Part shown: positions 25,804 through 35,025 of the stretch, piece after piece | How positions within the stretch are numbered: the first letter of the stretch is position 1 | How the letters are laid out: every line of letters starts with the position of its first letter | Source: Flavobacterium sp. 9R | GTDB lineage: Bacteria > Bacteroidota > Bacteroidia > Flavobacteriales > Flavobacteriaceae | DNA length: 64,000 bases | Assembly (NCBI RefSeq): GCF_902506345.1 | Contig: NZ_LR733413.1 | Span: 2,788,617-2,852,616 of the forward strand | Direction of reading: 5' to 3' | Made by a program: the position numbers and the translations under genes | The notes under the pieces: model-generated | Seen by the model: the letters and a program-made list of their open reading frames with translations, nothing else | Told to the model about the DNA's origin: nothing | Database searches by the model: none

Positions 25804-25847
25804 GTTTAATCGTTGATTTAATCGGTTAACCGAATCAACGATTAAAC
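25804..25847. repeat. Perfect 15-bp inverted repeat with inner palindrome
   Basis: GTTTAATCGTTGATT (25804-25818) pairs exactly with AATCAACGATTAAAC (25833-25847); the loop contains the palindrome CGGTTAACCG. Neighbouring bases repeat the motif TTAATCGGTTAA. It lies between the DUF4286 and TPR genes, both on the minus strand, and could be a dispersed repeat or an attenuating hairpin. Confidence 0.7.
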
Positions 25848-25851
25848 TCTT

Positions 25852-27630
25852 TTACAAATTCTTATCGCCTCTTAATTGTCTGAATTTTTTCCTTGCCTCA
25901 ACGAAGTAAATACTGTCTTGATGGTTAAAAATCATTTTTTCATAAAGTGGCTTCGCTTTTTCGGGGTCGTTTAGGTACTTCACGTACAGTTCCGCTGCAA
26001 AAAACAAGGCTTCATCGATGTAAATGCCATCACTATGTTGAGCAATTATCGCCTGATATTGCTGTAAGGCCTGAGTATAATTGCCAGTTGTCTCATACAG
26101 TTTACCTAATCGTAATAGGGTGGCCGCTTCTATCTCTTGCCCTTTGAACTGCTGTAATATCTTTTGGAAATGAGCAATTGCCTCATCGTTGCGTTTTTGA
26201 TACATCAAGTAGTCTCCTTTGGCAAATTGCTTTAAAGCCGTTTGAGTAGAATCGGCAACGGTATTGTCATTAATTAATAAAAAATATTCCAAAGCATCAT
26301 TGGCAATCAATTGTGTATTGGCAGATTTTAATTCTTTAAATTGCTTCAACGCCCAGTCAAAATCGGTTTTAAAATAACTTGTTTTTGCTGCTTTTAAACT
26401 GGCTTCATGCGCCATTACATCGTTCTTCAAATCCAATTCAATTTGGGAATAATACAGCAAAGCTTGGTTGTATTTTTCTTCAAATAAAAAAATATCGGCC
26501 AACTCCATTTTGGTGTCGGCAATTTGGTAATCGTTTAACGGTAGCGTCAGTGCTTTATTAATAATTGCTTTTGCTTCTTCAGGTTTTTTTAAACTAAAAG
26601 CCGTAAAATGTGCTTGTATTAATTGCAATTTCAGTGTAAACGGATTGATTTCAAATTCTTGTAACAAGGCTTTTAGCTGTGTGTCAATGGCAATAAAATC
26701 AGCAGGTTTTGCTTTGGCCAATTTCATTTCGATTAAGTACGTATTGGCTTGTATCAACGTTTCCAAATCCTTGGTGTTTTCTAAAACAAAGCCCAAAATT
26801 TCGGTTGCCGCTTCGGTTTGGTCTTCCTCAATGGCCATTTGTCCCAAGCTTACAATTTCTGCTAAGGATTCTGGATTGCGTTTGTAAATGGCTTTTTCTT
26901 GAATAAAGGCTTTGCCAAATTCTTTCTGTTGTACGTAAAACCAACTCAAATACTGATTCCAGAAAATGTCTTGGTCTTTTTGAGTACGCAAAATCAATGC
27001 TTTTTTTAAAGAATCAGAAAATGAGGTATCGCTCTCATCCGACATATAACGAGACAATTGATGCTGAATCAAATTCGAATTTTGCGGATTAATAAAAGCT
27101 TCATCCAAAAATGTAGTAATCATCAAATCGGTTTTGCCCAATTGCCCATAAAGTAACGCCATTTGATAATTGAAGTTAAAGGTCGGGTCTAATTGAGCCG
27201 CGGTTTGGTAAGCTTTTACTGCGTATTCTAAAATCACTTTTTTTTCAAAGGCATTGGCTATACCATAAACTTCGTTAGGATTTTTGCGAATGCTTTCTAG
27301 CGCTTGTTCATAATAACTTTTGGCTTTGGCTTCGTTTTTTTGCAACTGCCAATTATAGCCTATTTCGACTAATAAAAAAGCTTGTTTGTATTTAGAATAA
27401 CGCGTTTGAATTGTTTTTTCTGCCAGTTCAAATTGTTGTAATTGCTGGTAACAATCTACCGTTCTGAGAAAATATTGGGAGTTTTGCGGGATACTTTTGA
27501 GTAATTCTTCGTACCCTAATTTGGCTTTTTCAAAATCTCCTTTTTCATAAAAATATTGAGCCAATTGTTCGTTTTGCGAAAAACAAATCCATGAAAAAAA
27601 CAGCGCGATATGTAGAAAGAGTTTTTTCAT
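25852..27630 (-). CDS. Secreted tetratricopeptide-repeat protein
   Basis: A 592-residue protein with a signal peptide when started at the ATG at 27630 (MKKLFLHIALFFSWICFSQ); an in-frame ATG 11 codons upstream would bury it. The whole mature part consists of TPR-like helical repeats, for example FYEKGDFEKAKLGYEELL near the N-terminus and GNYTQALQQYQAII near the C-terminus. The last 120 residues look like the TPRs of YbgF/BamD-type periplasmic proteins. It probably is a periplasmic scaffold; partners are not known. It lies between serS and DUF4286. Confidence 0.85.
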   Translation of the reverse strand: MKKLFLHIALFFSWICFSQNEQLAQYFYEKGDFEKAKLGYEELLKSIPQNSQYFLRTVDCYQQLQQFELAEKTIQTRYSKYKQAFLLVEIGYNWQLQKNEAKAKSYYEQALESIRKNPNEVYGIANAFEKKVILEYAVKAYQTAAQLDPTFNFNYQMALLYGQLGKTDLMITTFLDEAFINPQNSNLIQHQLSRYMSDESDTSFSDSLKKALILRTQKDQDIFWNQYLSWFYVQQKEFGKAFIQEKAIYKRNPESLAEIVSLGQMAIEEDQTEAATEILGFVLENTKDLETLIQANTYLIEMKLAKAKPADFIAIDTQLKALLQEFEINPFTLKLQLIQAHFTAFSLKKPEEAKAIINKALTLPLNDYQIADTKMELADIFLFEEKYNQALLYYSQIELDLKNDVMAHEASLKAAKTSYFKTDFDWALKQFKELKSANTQLIANDALEYFLLINDNTVADSTQTALKQFAKGDYLMYQKRNDEAIAHFQKILQQFKGQEIEAATLLRLGKLYETTGNYTQALQQYQAIIAQHSDGIYIDEALFFAAELYVKYLNDPEKAKPLYEKMIFNHQDSIYFVEARKKFRQLRGDKNL

Positions 27631-27674
27631 TATTCGATTTTCACTAAATATTAATTTCTCCAAGATAAACTATA

Positions 27675-27738
27675 TAACCGCAAATTCGCAAATTATTCTA
27701 TTATTACAATAAAAAATAAATTTGCGAATTTGTGGTTA
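27675..27738. repeat. Inverted repeat of the AACCGCAAA family
   Basis: TAACCGCAAATTCGCAAATT (27675-27694) pairs with its inverse at 27718-27738 with two differences, around a 23-nt AT-rich loop. The arms resemble those of the element at 10063-10231. It lies between serS and the TPR gene, where it may also act as a weak terminator of serS. Confidence 0.7.
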
Positions 27739-27754
27739 AAATAAATTACCAGTA

Positions 27755-29026
27755 CTAGTCAATGATATCAAAACCACAATACGGGCGTAATACTTCTGGG
27801 ATTACAATTCCTTCTGGAGTTTGGTAGTTTTCTAAAATTCCAGCCAAAACTCTTGGCAAAGCCAAAGAACTTCCGTTCAAGGTATGTGCCAATTGATTTT
27901 TTCCGTCTTTGTCTTTGAAACGTAATTTCAAACGGTTGGCTTGGAAGGTTTCAAAGTTAGATACAGATGAAATTTCTAACCAACGGTCTTGTGCAGTTGA
28001 AAACACTTCAAAATCATAGGTCAATGCCGAAGTGAATCCCATATCTCCTCCGCACAAACGCAAAATTCGGTACGGTAATTTTAGTTCCTGCAAAATATCT
28101 TTTACATGTTCTACCATACCATCCAAAGCTTCGTATGATTTTTCTGGATGTTCGATACGAACAATTTCTACTTTATCAAATTGGTGCAAACGGTTTAATC
28201 CACGTACGTGTGCCCCATAAGAACCTGCTTCACGACGGAAACAAGGGGTGTAAGCGGTACATAAAATTGGCAATTCGTTTTCACTTACGATAACATCTCT
28301 AAATAAATTGGTTACAGGAACCTCAGCTGTTGGAATCAAGTACAAATCATCAACAGTAACGTGGTACATTTGTCCTTCTTTGTCTGGCAACTGACCTGTT
28401 CCGTAGCCTGAAGCTTCGTTTACTAAATGTGGCACCTGCATTTCCTTGTAACCTGCAGCTGTGTTTTTATCTAAAAAATAATTGATTAAAGCACGTTGTA
28501 AGCGGGCTCCTTTTCCTTTGTAAACAGGGAATCCCGCACCGGTGATTTTTACACCCAATTCAAAATCGATGATGTCGTATTTTTTTACCAATTCCCAATG
28601 TGGCAAAGCCCCTTCGTGCAACGTAGGAATGTCACCTTCTTGAAAAACATTCAGGTTATCATCTGCCGATTTTCCGTTCGGAACAATATCCGCAGGAAGG
28701 TTAGGTAAGGTATATAATTTTTGAGTCAGTTCTTCAGCCAAAGCATCTGCTTTTTCTGCCAATTCTTTGCTTTGTTCTTTTAAAGAAACTGTTTTTTCTT
28801 TAAGAATAGCAGCTTTTGCTTTCTCACCACTTTTCATCAAATCACCAATATCTTTGGACAATTTATTAGATTCAGATAAAGTGTTGTCTAAAGCCACTTG
28901 AGTAGCGCGACGTTGTTCGTCTAATTGTACCACTTCGTTTATAATACTGTTAGCATCAATGTTTCTTTTGGCTAAAGCGTTGATTACTTTTTCTTGATTC
29001 TCTCTAATAAATGCGATTTGTAACAT
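27755..29026 (-). CDS. serS: Seryl-tRNA synthetase
   Basis: It charges tRNA(Ser) and tRNA(Sec) with serine. The protein has 423 residues from the ATG at 29026 (MLQIAFIRENQEKV); an in-frame upstream start adds 15 atypical residues. The N-terminal antiparallel coiled-coil arm spans about residues 30-105. Class II motifs include PVTNLFRDVI (motif 2 entry), CFRREAGSYG and the C-terminal NGSSLALPRVLAGILENYQ (motif 3). Confidence 0.97.
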   Translation of the reverse strand: MLQIAFIRENQEKVINALAKRNIDANSIINEVVQLDEQRRATQVALDNTLSESNKLSKDIGDLMKSGEKAKAAILKEKTVSLKEQSKELAEKADALAEELTQKLYTLPNLPADIVPNGKSADDNLNVFQEGDIPTLHEGALPHWELVKKYDIIDFELGVKITGAGFPVYKGKGARLQRALINYFLDKNTAAGYKEMQVPHLVNEASGYGTGQLPDKEGQMYHVTVDDLYLIPTAEVPVTNLFRDVIVSENELPILCTAYTPCFRREAGSYGAHVRGLNRLHQFDKVEIVRIEHPEKSYEALDGMVEHVKDILQELKLPYRILRLCGGDMGFTSALTYDFEVFSTAQDRWLEISSVSNFETFQANRLKLRFKDKDGKNQLAHTLNGSSLALPRVLAGILENYQTPEGIVIPEVLRPYCGFDIID

Positions 29027-29137
29027 AGTTTTGTTTTTAACTCTTGTATTTATGGCTATTTGCGCCCACAAATTTAAGGAAATGTTTGATAAGTAATAGA
29101 CAAAGTTTTAGGAAAAGGTTTTTCGATTTGGATTCAT

Positions 29138-29178
29138 AAAAAAACCTTCTTTGATTTATGTTCAAAGAAGGTTTTCTT
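29138..29178 (-). terminator. Terminator of the secreted DinB gene
   Basis: The 14-bp perfect stem AAAACCTTCTTTGA (29141-29154) / TCAAAGAAGGTTTT (29162-29175) is flanked by runs of A and T on both sides, so it works for the minus-strand gene ending at 29200. Confidence 0.88.
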
Positions 29179-29199
29179 TTTTAAAAAAATGACAGGGAT

Positions 29200-30330
29200 T
29201 TAATTTTTAATCTTCTGTTCTAAAATGACTTCTTTTTGGGGTGGAATTCGTTTTTTTAGAAACAAGATTTGTCCCAAATGACTGGATTGATGCTCCATTA
29301 CATGAAACCAACAGTAATGATTGGTTACTTCTTCTTTCATCACTTGCTGATTGAACCACGCATCATCTCTTTTCTTTAGTTCCTCGATGGTTTTATTTCT
29401 TACTTGAGTATAAATATCTAAATAGTATTGCACATCATGTCCTTTCCATTCATCACGACCTCCTTTATCTAAGTCTAAGGCAGTACCCCATTTAGCTTGT
29501 TCTTCGGGTGTAAAATCTCTATTCTCAAAAGTTAGTACTTGATAGTACTTTTCGGCAGCAGCCAAATGCATAATTAGCGAACCTATTCTATTGGCTTTTT
29601 CATCGTGCAAATAATCAATTTCGTACTGATTCATATTTTTTACAGTGCGTTCGACTCTGTCTTTCAAATCCTCAAGCATAGAAATCATCGCACCTATTTG
29701 AGGTGATGCTCCTTCAACATTTCCTATTTTACCGGTTTCTTTAATTACAATTCCAGTACCTTCAAGAAGCAAGCTAGTATTCCCAGCAGCGGCACTTTTA
29801 TCTAGTTTTGTGCTATATTCTTTGACTTTTGTAATCTTGCCTTTTCGAGTTCCAAATTCCCATTTTTGAATTTCTCCATTTTTAAGAGGCATTTCAAAAC
29901 TAGCATTCATAATAGTGTAGGGTTCTAATACGCCTTTGGCATTTTCTATGAAAAGTTCGAATTTGTCAAAATAGAATTTACCGTTGTACGAACACAAGCC
30001 TCCAAAATTTAGTGCTTTTGAATTCTCCTCAATGGTTCCTTCTATAGTATAAGATTGCCAAGTATTGGATTTGATGGGTCGATTTCCCATATTATCAAAG
30101 AAACCCATTTCGTCATTTTTGTTATCAACTCTTGACCAAATTCCAGCCCATGCCTTCGGTTCATTTGTTTCAACTTTGACCGATGCAACTACTTTGAATT
30201 TCTTTTTTGCTTTGGTTTGAATATCAATGGTTTGACGGAATGCCACCCAATCATTAGATATAGCTCCTTGTCCTTTTACTTGTGTGCTAACCACAATACA
30301 CCAAAAGAGTGCGTTTATAAATTTTTTCAT
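29200..30330 (-). CDS. Secreted two-domain protein: beta domain plus DinB
   Basis: A 376-residue protein with a signal peptide (from the ATG at 30330, cleaved near QVKGQ; an ATG eight codons upstream also exists). The N-terminal 150 residues look like a beta-sandwich similar to carbohydrate-binding or concanavalin-like domains (YTIEGTIEENSKALNFGG, FYFDKFELFIEN). The C-terminal part (about 205-365) is a DinB-like four-helix bundle with histidines in GSLIMHLAAAEKYY and HVMEHQSSHLGQI. This is the second secreted DinB protein of the window. The combination is unusual to me; function unknown. Confidence 0.75.
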   Translation of the reverse strand: MKKFINALFWCIVVSTQVKGQGAISNDWVAFRQTIDIQTKAKKKFKVVASVKVETNEPKAWAGIWSRVDNKNDEMGFFDNMGNRPIKSNTWQSYTIEGTIEENSKALNFGGLCSYNGKFYFDKFELFIENAKGVLEPYTIMNASFEMPLKNGEIQKWEFGTRKGKITKVKEYSTKLDKSAAAGNTSLLLEGTGIVIKETGKIGNVEGASPQIGAMISMLEDLKDRVERTVKNMNQYEIDYLHDEKANRIGSLIMHLAAAEKYYQVLTFENRDFTPEEQAKWGTALDLDKGGRDEWKGHDVQYYLDIYTQVRNKTIEELKKRDDAWFNQQVMKEEVTNHYCWFHVMEHQSSHLGQILFLKKRIPPQKEVILEQKIKN

Positions 30331-30639
30331 TTTGCTATCACTAACATTAAACAACTGAAATACAATATTTTATAATGAATAATTAAATAAGAATGTAAAG
30401 ATAATACTATTTTTTAAAGTGCCTAATTTATGATTAAATTCATACAGAAGATTTAATATAGTTGGTGTTATTAATATTGTCTTGTAGTTTTTAAATTACA
30501 ATTAAAACATTGACTTTTTTTAACAAATGCAAGAGTCTCATAATAAATGTATTACAAATTTCAAAAAGTCAAAACATTAAGAAACTTAAGAAAATAGCTT
30601 AAATAGTCTATTTTTGCCGCGAACTTTTAAACCATTACA
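30331..30639. other. Gene-free stretch with a candidate -7 element
   Basis: This AT-rich stretch between divergent genes holds no open frame of note. TATTTTTG at 30609-30616 matches the -7 consensus TAnnTTTG, 24 bp before the barrel gene ATG, but I see no -33 match at the right distance. Nothing else stands out. Confidence 0.4.
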
Positions 30640-31143
30640 ATGAAAAAAATTCTTTTTTTAGCAGTTTTCTGCTTTTCAGCAATTACTATTTTTGCACAAG
30701 CTCCTTTAGAAAATGGGAGAGTACAATTGAATGCCGGAATAGGAACTTCTGGTTGGGGAACTCCAGTTTATGTAGGTCTTGACTATGGTGTAGGTAGTAA
30801 CTTTACAGTTGGTGGAGAATTATCTTACCGCACGCACAATGAGCGTTATGCAGGAACATATTACGACTATTCTGTAACTGGTCTTGGTGCAAATGTTAAC
30901 TACCACTTCAATAAAGTATTAAATATTCCTAGCCAATGGGATTTTTATGGTGGATTGGGATTGAACTATTATATTTTTAACTACGATGATAGAAATTATA
31001 ATGGTACCGAAGATTCAGATATTGGACTTGGCGTACAAATTGGAGGAAGGTATTTCTTCAATAAAAATTTCGGAATTAACATCGAAGGTGGCGGAGGTAA
31101 CGCTACAAGTGGTGCCAAAATTGGAATCACTTATAAATTCTAA
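30640..31143 (+). CDS. Small outer-membrane beta-barrel protein
   Basis: A 167-residue protein with a signal peptide (cleaved after about IFAQ, residue 20). The mature part has eight or so amphipathic strands with alternating Gly/aromatic residues (VGLDYGVGSNFTVGGELSY, WDFYGGLGLNYYIF) and ends with the barrel terminus GITYKF, whose final Phe is a typical outer-membrane insertion signal. It resembles OmpW/OmpX-sized barrels. Function unknown. Transcribed alone, with a terminator. Confidence 0.88.
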   Translation: MKKILFLAVFCFSAITIFAQAPLENGRVQLNAGIGTSGWGTPVYVGLDYGVGSNFTVGGELSYRTHNERYAGTYYDYSVTGLGANVNYHFNKVLNIPSQWDFYGGLGLNYYIFNYDDRNYNGTEDSDIGLGVQIGGRYFFNKNFGINIEGGGGNATSGAKIGITYKF

Positions 31144-31163
31144 TTGTTATTAAACAATTTTAT

Positions 31164-31195
31164 AAAAGCCATTCGTAAAGAATGGCTTTTTTTGG
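31164..31195 (+). terminator. Terminator of the barrel gene
   Basis: The 10-bp stem AAAAGCCATT (31164-31173) / AATGGCTTTT (31181-31190) is followed by more Ts; it may also serve the converging gene. Confidence 0.9.
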
Positions 31196-31196
31196 A

Positions 31197-31736
31197 TTAA
31201 GACCTTTTGATTTCGTGTCCTACAAATTCTTCTAAAACAGCAAACATTTCATCTACTGTAAGTATTTCGGTATTGGGATGAGATTTTAAAAAATGGGCAT
31301 TTAAAGCCACTAAGTTTTCTTCTATTTCAAAAAAAGTATCATTGTTGAGTAGGTCTCTAATTGGATTTACACCTTCTAGTTTGCTTTTGAAGAATTTTTC
31401 GCGCTTTACGCTACTCATTAATTGTACTTTTTTGCATTGCTTTTGAAATAGTGCTAAATGATTGTGAGCACCTAACAATTGCAGGCCTTCCTCAATAAGT
31501 TCGTTTAATTCTATATTCCATCGTGAATTGTAGACGAATTGAGCAAAATTTCCTTCGGTATATTGTGAAGTATAATAATCTAAATAATAACTCATTAAGG
31601 CGTCTTCGTGAATTAAATCGTCATCGACTTTTTCTTCTCTCATCAAATTGATTACTGAAATATTAGAGTTGATAACGTCTTGAGGGTTTTCGCTTGCTGC
31701 AGCGGTTTCTGAAATAATGATTTTACCGAATTCCAT
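31197..31736 (-). CDS. Hypothetical cytosolic protein, possibly DMP19-like
   Basis: A 179-residue soluble protein, acidic and probably all-helical. The central SYYLDYYTSQYTEGNFAQFV with the following WNIELNELIEEGLQLLGAH resembles the DMP19 (DNA-mimic) domain family, in which a helical protein with a patch of acidic residues may bind DNA-interacting partners. The similarity is judged by eye and is weak. It has no signal peptide. It converges on the barrel gene and is divergent from nothing nearby. Confidence 0.6.
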   Translation of the reverse strand: MEFGKIIISETAAASENPQDVINSNISVINLMREEKVDDDLIHEDALMSYYLDYYTSQYTEGNFAQFVYNSRWNIELNELIEEGLQLLGAHNHLALFQKQCKKVQLMSSVKREKFFKSKLEGVNPIRDLLNNDTFFEIEENLVALNAHFLKSHPNTEILTVDEMFAVLEEFVGHEIKRS

Positions 31737-31813
31737 ATGGATTAGTTTTTAAAGCAATTGACGACAAATTTCGAATAAAAAGTTGATTTTGAATGTAATT
31801 AAAAATTCATCTG

Positions 31814-31993
31814 TTACTTGATATTATTGCTATCCGATTCGTCTGTTCTTTTTTGAGCATTCATTTTGGCGACCAAAGCTTTTAATCGCAAGGCTTTTTC
31901 TCTTTTTTCTTCTTGCAATTTAGCTTTCTTCCGATTGAGCAATTTGGTATGCAACGCCTTGTTTTTGGTGTTTTTTTCAGGTCCCTTAGCCAT
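31814..31993 (-). CDS. Small basic protein of 59 residues
   Basis: The ATG at 31993 opens a 59-codon frame ending at TAA 31814-31816. The product is strongly basic and charged (MAKGPEKNTKNKALHTK at the start, then KKAKLQEEKREKALRLK), predicted to be one long helix with a polar C-terminal tail. It has no signal or membrane segment. It lies 20 bp after the CDGSH gene on the same strand, so it is probably its operon partner. The lack of hydrophobic core suggests an RNA- or DNA-associated or intrinsically disordered protein. I do not recognise the family. Confidence 0.6.
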   Translation of the reverse strand: MAKGPEKNTKNKALHTKLLNRKKAKLQEEKREKALRLKALVAKMNAQKRTDESDSNNIK

Positions 31994-32013
31994 AACCTTA
32001 GTGTTTATTGAAT

Positions 32014-32238
32014 CTAATTTTTCTTCATTGGAGGTAAATCAAATGCTTTAGATTCGCCTTCAAAATTATTGCGGTGGGAACCGTCACAAAAAGGCTTATT
32101 CGATGACAAACCACATCGGCATAAACCTAAAGCAGTTCTTCCTTCTAGTCCGTAAACATTTCCGTCTTGATCTACTATTTCAAAATCCCCTTCAATTTTT
32201 ATAGATCCGTTTTTGTTAATTGTTAGTTTCGTCTTGCT
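32014..32238 (-). CDS. CDGSH iron-sulfur domain protein
   Basis: A 74-residue protein from the ATG at 32238 (an upstream in-frame start adds 11 residues). The motif CRCGLSSNKPFCDGSH gives the three cysteines and one histidine that bind a redox-active [2Fe-2S] cluster in the mitoNEET/CDGSH family. The N-terminal half is a small beta domain. It is cytoplasmic and could transfer electrons or clusters. It is likely in an operon with the 59-residue gene. Confidence 0.92.
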   Translation of the reverse strand, partial: SKTKLTINKNGSIKIEGDFEIVDQDGNVYGLEGRTALGLCRCGLSSNKPFCDGSHRNNFEGESKAFDLPPMKKN

Positions 32239-32313
32239 CATAATTTGTTTTGTTTTGGCATCAAAGGTCATAAAATTAAAATTGTTTTTCGGTTTTCAAA
32301 TCTTCTTTTTTGC

Positions 32314-32373
32314 ATAGAGCACAGACAAGTCACGACTTGACTCTACGTCCTATCATAAAAAATCTTATTTTTG
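32314..32373. other. Inverted repeat and candidate -7 element upstream of metG
   Basis: TAGAG...CTCTA flanks a central CAAGTC-AC-GACTTG palindrome at about 32315-32345, resembling a short dispersed repeat. TATTTTTG at 32366-32373 matches the -7 promoter consensus TAnnTTTG, 22 bp before the metG ATG; the -33 partner is not clear. Confidence 0.45.
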
Positions 32374-32395
32374 CACTCAATAAAATAGAATCAAG

Positions 32396-34450
32396 ATGCA
32401 GAATCCAAAAAGATATACCATTACAGCAGCATTGCCTTACACTAACGGTCCCATCCATATTGGGCATTTGGCGGGAGTTTACGTGCCTTCGGACATTTAT
32501 TCACGTTATTTGCGTTTGCAAGGAAGGGATGTTGTGTTTGTTTGCGGAAGTGATGAACACGGCGTGGCTATATCGATGAAAGCCAAAAAAGAAGGGATTA
32601 CACCTCAAGAAGTGATTGATAAATACGATGGAATCATTAGAAAATCATTTGCTGATTTCGGAATTTCATTTGACAATTATTCTAGAACTTCGGCGGAAAT
32701 TCATCACAAAACGGCTTCTGAATTCTTCAAAAAATTATACGACAAAGGTGATTTTATCGAAGAAATTACCGAACAATTATACGATGCCAAAGCCAATCAG
32801 TTTTTGGCCGATCGTTTTGTAGTAGGTACTTGTCCAAAATGTGGTAACGAAGAAGCCTACGGTGATCAATGCGAAAAATGTGGGTCTACATTAAACGCTA
32901 CCGACTTAATCAATCCGAAATCAACCATTACGGGAGAAACACCTATTTTGAAATCGACCAAACACTGGTTCTTGCCTCTAGATCGTTATGATGCGTTTTT
33001 GAGGGAATGGATTTTGGAAGGCCATAAAAATGATTGGAAACCTAACGTATACGGTCAAGTAAAATCTTGGATTGACGGCGGATTAGAACCTCGTGCGGTA
33101 ACTCGTGACTTAGACTGGGGAATTGATGTTCCTGTAGAAGGTGCCGAAGGAAAAAAATTATACGTTTGGTTTGATGCCCCAATTGGTTACATTTCATCTA
33201 CCAAAGAATGGGCCGCCAGAGAAGGTAAAGATTGGGAACCTTACTGGAAAGACAAAGACACCAAATTGGTACATTTTATCGGAAAAGACAATATCGTTTT
33301 TCACTGTGTGATTTTCCCAGCAATGTTAAAAGCGGAAGGCAGTTTTATCTTGCCTGATAATGTTCCAGCAAACGAGTTTTTGAACTTAGAAGGAAATAAA
33401 TTATCAACTTCAAAAAACTGGGCTGTTTGGTTGCACGAATATTTAGAAGAATTCCCAAATCAGCAGGATGTGTTGCGCTATGCCTTGACTTCGAATGCTC
33501 CAGAAACCAAAGACAACGATTTTACTTGGAAAGATTTTCAGGCTAGAAACAACAACGAATTGGTAGCCATTTTTGGAAATTTCATCAATCGTGTGGTAGT
33601 GTTGACGAATAAATATTACAACGGAATTGTTCCAACGCCAAATGAATTGTCTGAAGTAGACGAGCAAACTTTAGAAGAATTGAAAGCTTATCCAGCGGTG
33701 ATTTCAAGTTCTATCGAGAGATACCGATTTAGAGAAGCCTTGGGCGAAATGATGAATGTAGCGCGTTTAGGAAATAAATATTTGGCAGACGAAGAACCTT
33801 GGAAAATGGTCAAAACCGATCCAGAACGTACCAAAACGCAAATGTATGTAGCCTTGCAAATTGCGGCTGCTTTGAGTTCACTTTGTGAGCCATTCTTACC
33901 GTTTACGTCACAAAAATTGTTACGTATGCTAAACATCGATGTCAATAATTGGAATTTAGATTTTGACAATTGGAATTTACTACCTGCAGGTCACCAAATT
34001 GGCGAAGCAGAATTGCTTTTCTCTAAAATTGAAGACGAAGCGATTCAAAAGCAAATCGACAAATTAGAAGCTACGAAAACGGCTAATAGTGCTGAAAATA
34101 AAAAAGCTGAACCACAGAAAGAATTGATTCAGTTTGAAGATTTTGCCAAAATGGATATTCGTGTAGGAACTATTTTGGAAGCCGAAAAAATGCCAAAAGC
34201 GAATAAATTATTGATTCTAAAAGTAGATACAGGAATTGATGTACGCACCATCGTTTCAGGAATTGCAGAGAGTTTTAAACCCGAAGATATCATTGGAAAA
34301 CGAGTAACTGTTTTGGTAAACTTAGCACCAAGAAATTTACGTGGCGTAGAAAGCCAAGGTATGATTTTGATGACTTCTAATGCAGAAGGGAAATTGGTTT
34401 TCGTTAATCCAGATGCGGAGGGAGTTACTAACGGAGAAACGATAAATTAA
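32396..34450 (+). CDS. metG: Methionyl-tRNA synthetase with C-terminal tRNA-binding domain
   Basis: It charges tRNA(Met). The 684-residue class I enzyme has the HIGH motif in PIHIGHLAG, a zinc knuckle ([18 protein letters not shown], residues about 143-160), the KMSKS-type loop KLSTSKNW and a C-terminal OB-fold EMAP/Arc1p-like domain from about residue 575 ([15 protein letters not shown], ending with [16 protein letters not shown]). A Glu/Lys-rich linker joins the two. It has its own promoter candidate. Confidence 0.97.
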   Translation: MQNPKRYTITAALPYTNGPIHIGHLAGVYVPSDIYSRYLRLQGRDVVFVCGSDEHGVAISMKAKKEGITPQEVIDKYDGIIRKSFADFGISFDNYSRTSAEIHHKTASEFFKKLYDKGDFIEEITEQLYDAKANQFLADRFVVGTCPKCGNEEAYGDQCEKCGSTLNATDLINPKSTITGETPILKSTKHWFLPLDRYDAFLREWILEGHKNDWKPNVYGQVKSWIDGGLEPRAVTRDLDWGIDVPVEGAEGKKLYVWFDAPIGYISSTKEWAAREGKDWEPYWKDKDTKLVHFIGKDNIVFHCVIFPAMLKAEGSFILPDNVPANEFLNLEGNKLSTSKNWAVWLHEYLEEFPNQQDVLRYALTSNAPETKDNDFTWKDFQARNNNELVAIFGNFINRVVVLTNKYYNGIVPTPNELSEVDEQTLEELKAYPAVISSSIERYRFREALGEMMNVARLGNKYLADEEPWKMVKTDPERTKTQMYVALQIAAALSSLCEPFLPFTSQKLLRMLNIDVNNWNLDFDNWNLLPAGHQIGEAELLFSKIEDEAIQKQIDKLEATKTANSAENKKAEPQKELIQFEDFAKMDIRVGTILEAEKMPKANKLLILKVDTGIDVRTIVSGIAESFKPEDIIGKRVTVLVNLAPRNLRGVESQGMILMTSNAEGKLVFVNPDAEGVTNGETIN

Positions 34451-34549
34451 TTAGCAGTAACTATAACAAAACTTTATAATTCGTTCTTATAATTTTTTGG
34501 CAAACTTTGTAACTTTGCGCCTTAATTCAGTTAACTAAAAATAAAAAAT

Positions 34550-34960
34550 ATGTATCCACAAGATATGGTTTTACCGATGCAAGCAGAATTAACTGCTGCT
34601 GGTTTCCAAGATTTACATAATGCAGCAGAAGTAGATGCTGCTATAAAAGCAGAAGGAACAACATTAGTAGTTGTGAATTCTGTATGCGGGTGTGCTGCAA
34701 GAAATGCACGTCCAGGAGCTAAAATGAGTTTAGATGGTGCAAAAAAACCAGACCATTTAATTACTGTTTTCGCTGGTGTTGACAAAGAAGCTGTTGATGC
34801 TGCTAGACAACATATGTTTCCTTTTCCTCCATCATCGCCTTCTATGGCTTTGTTCAAAAACGGAGAATTAGTGCATATGTTAGAGCGTCATCACATCGAA
34901 GGTCGTCCAGCAGAAATGATTGCAGACAACTTAAAAGATGCTTTTAACGAATATTGCTAA
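34550..34960 (+). CDS. BrxA/BrxB-family bacilliredoxin
   Basis: A 136-residue thioredoxin-fold protein of the YphP/YqiW (bacilliredoxin) family. The active site is CGC (Cys46, Cys48) in VVNSVCGCAARNA; FPPSSPSMALFKNG and ERHHIEGR are further family marks. In Firmicutes these proteins remove bacillithiol from proteins; some Bacteroidetes also make bacillithiol, but no bsh genes are in this window, so the thiol is inferred. A TAACTTTG at 34510-34517 may be the -7 promoter element. Confidence 0.92.
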   Translation: MYPQDMVLPMQAELTAAGFQDLHNAAEVDAAIKAEGTTLVVVNSVCGCAARNARPGAKMSLDGAKKPDHLITVFAGVDKEAVDAARQHMFPFPPSSPSMALFKNGELVHMLERHHIEGRPAEMIADNLKDAFNEYC

Positions 34961-34981
34961 TCGTATCATTTTATAGAGCAT

Positions 34982-35015
34982 AAAAAAACATCCATATTCG
35001 GATGTTTTTTTATGC
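34982..35015. terminator. Bidirectional terminator
   Basis: AAAAAACATCC / GGATGTTTTTT stem with a 6-nt loop lies between the bacilliredoxin gene and the end of the RND efflux operon. Confidence 0.88.
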
Positions 35016-35025
35016 TCTATATTTT

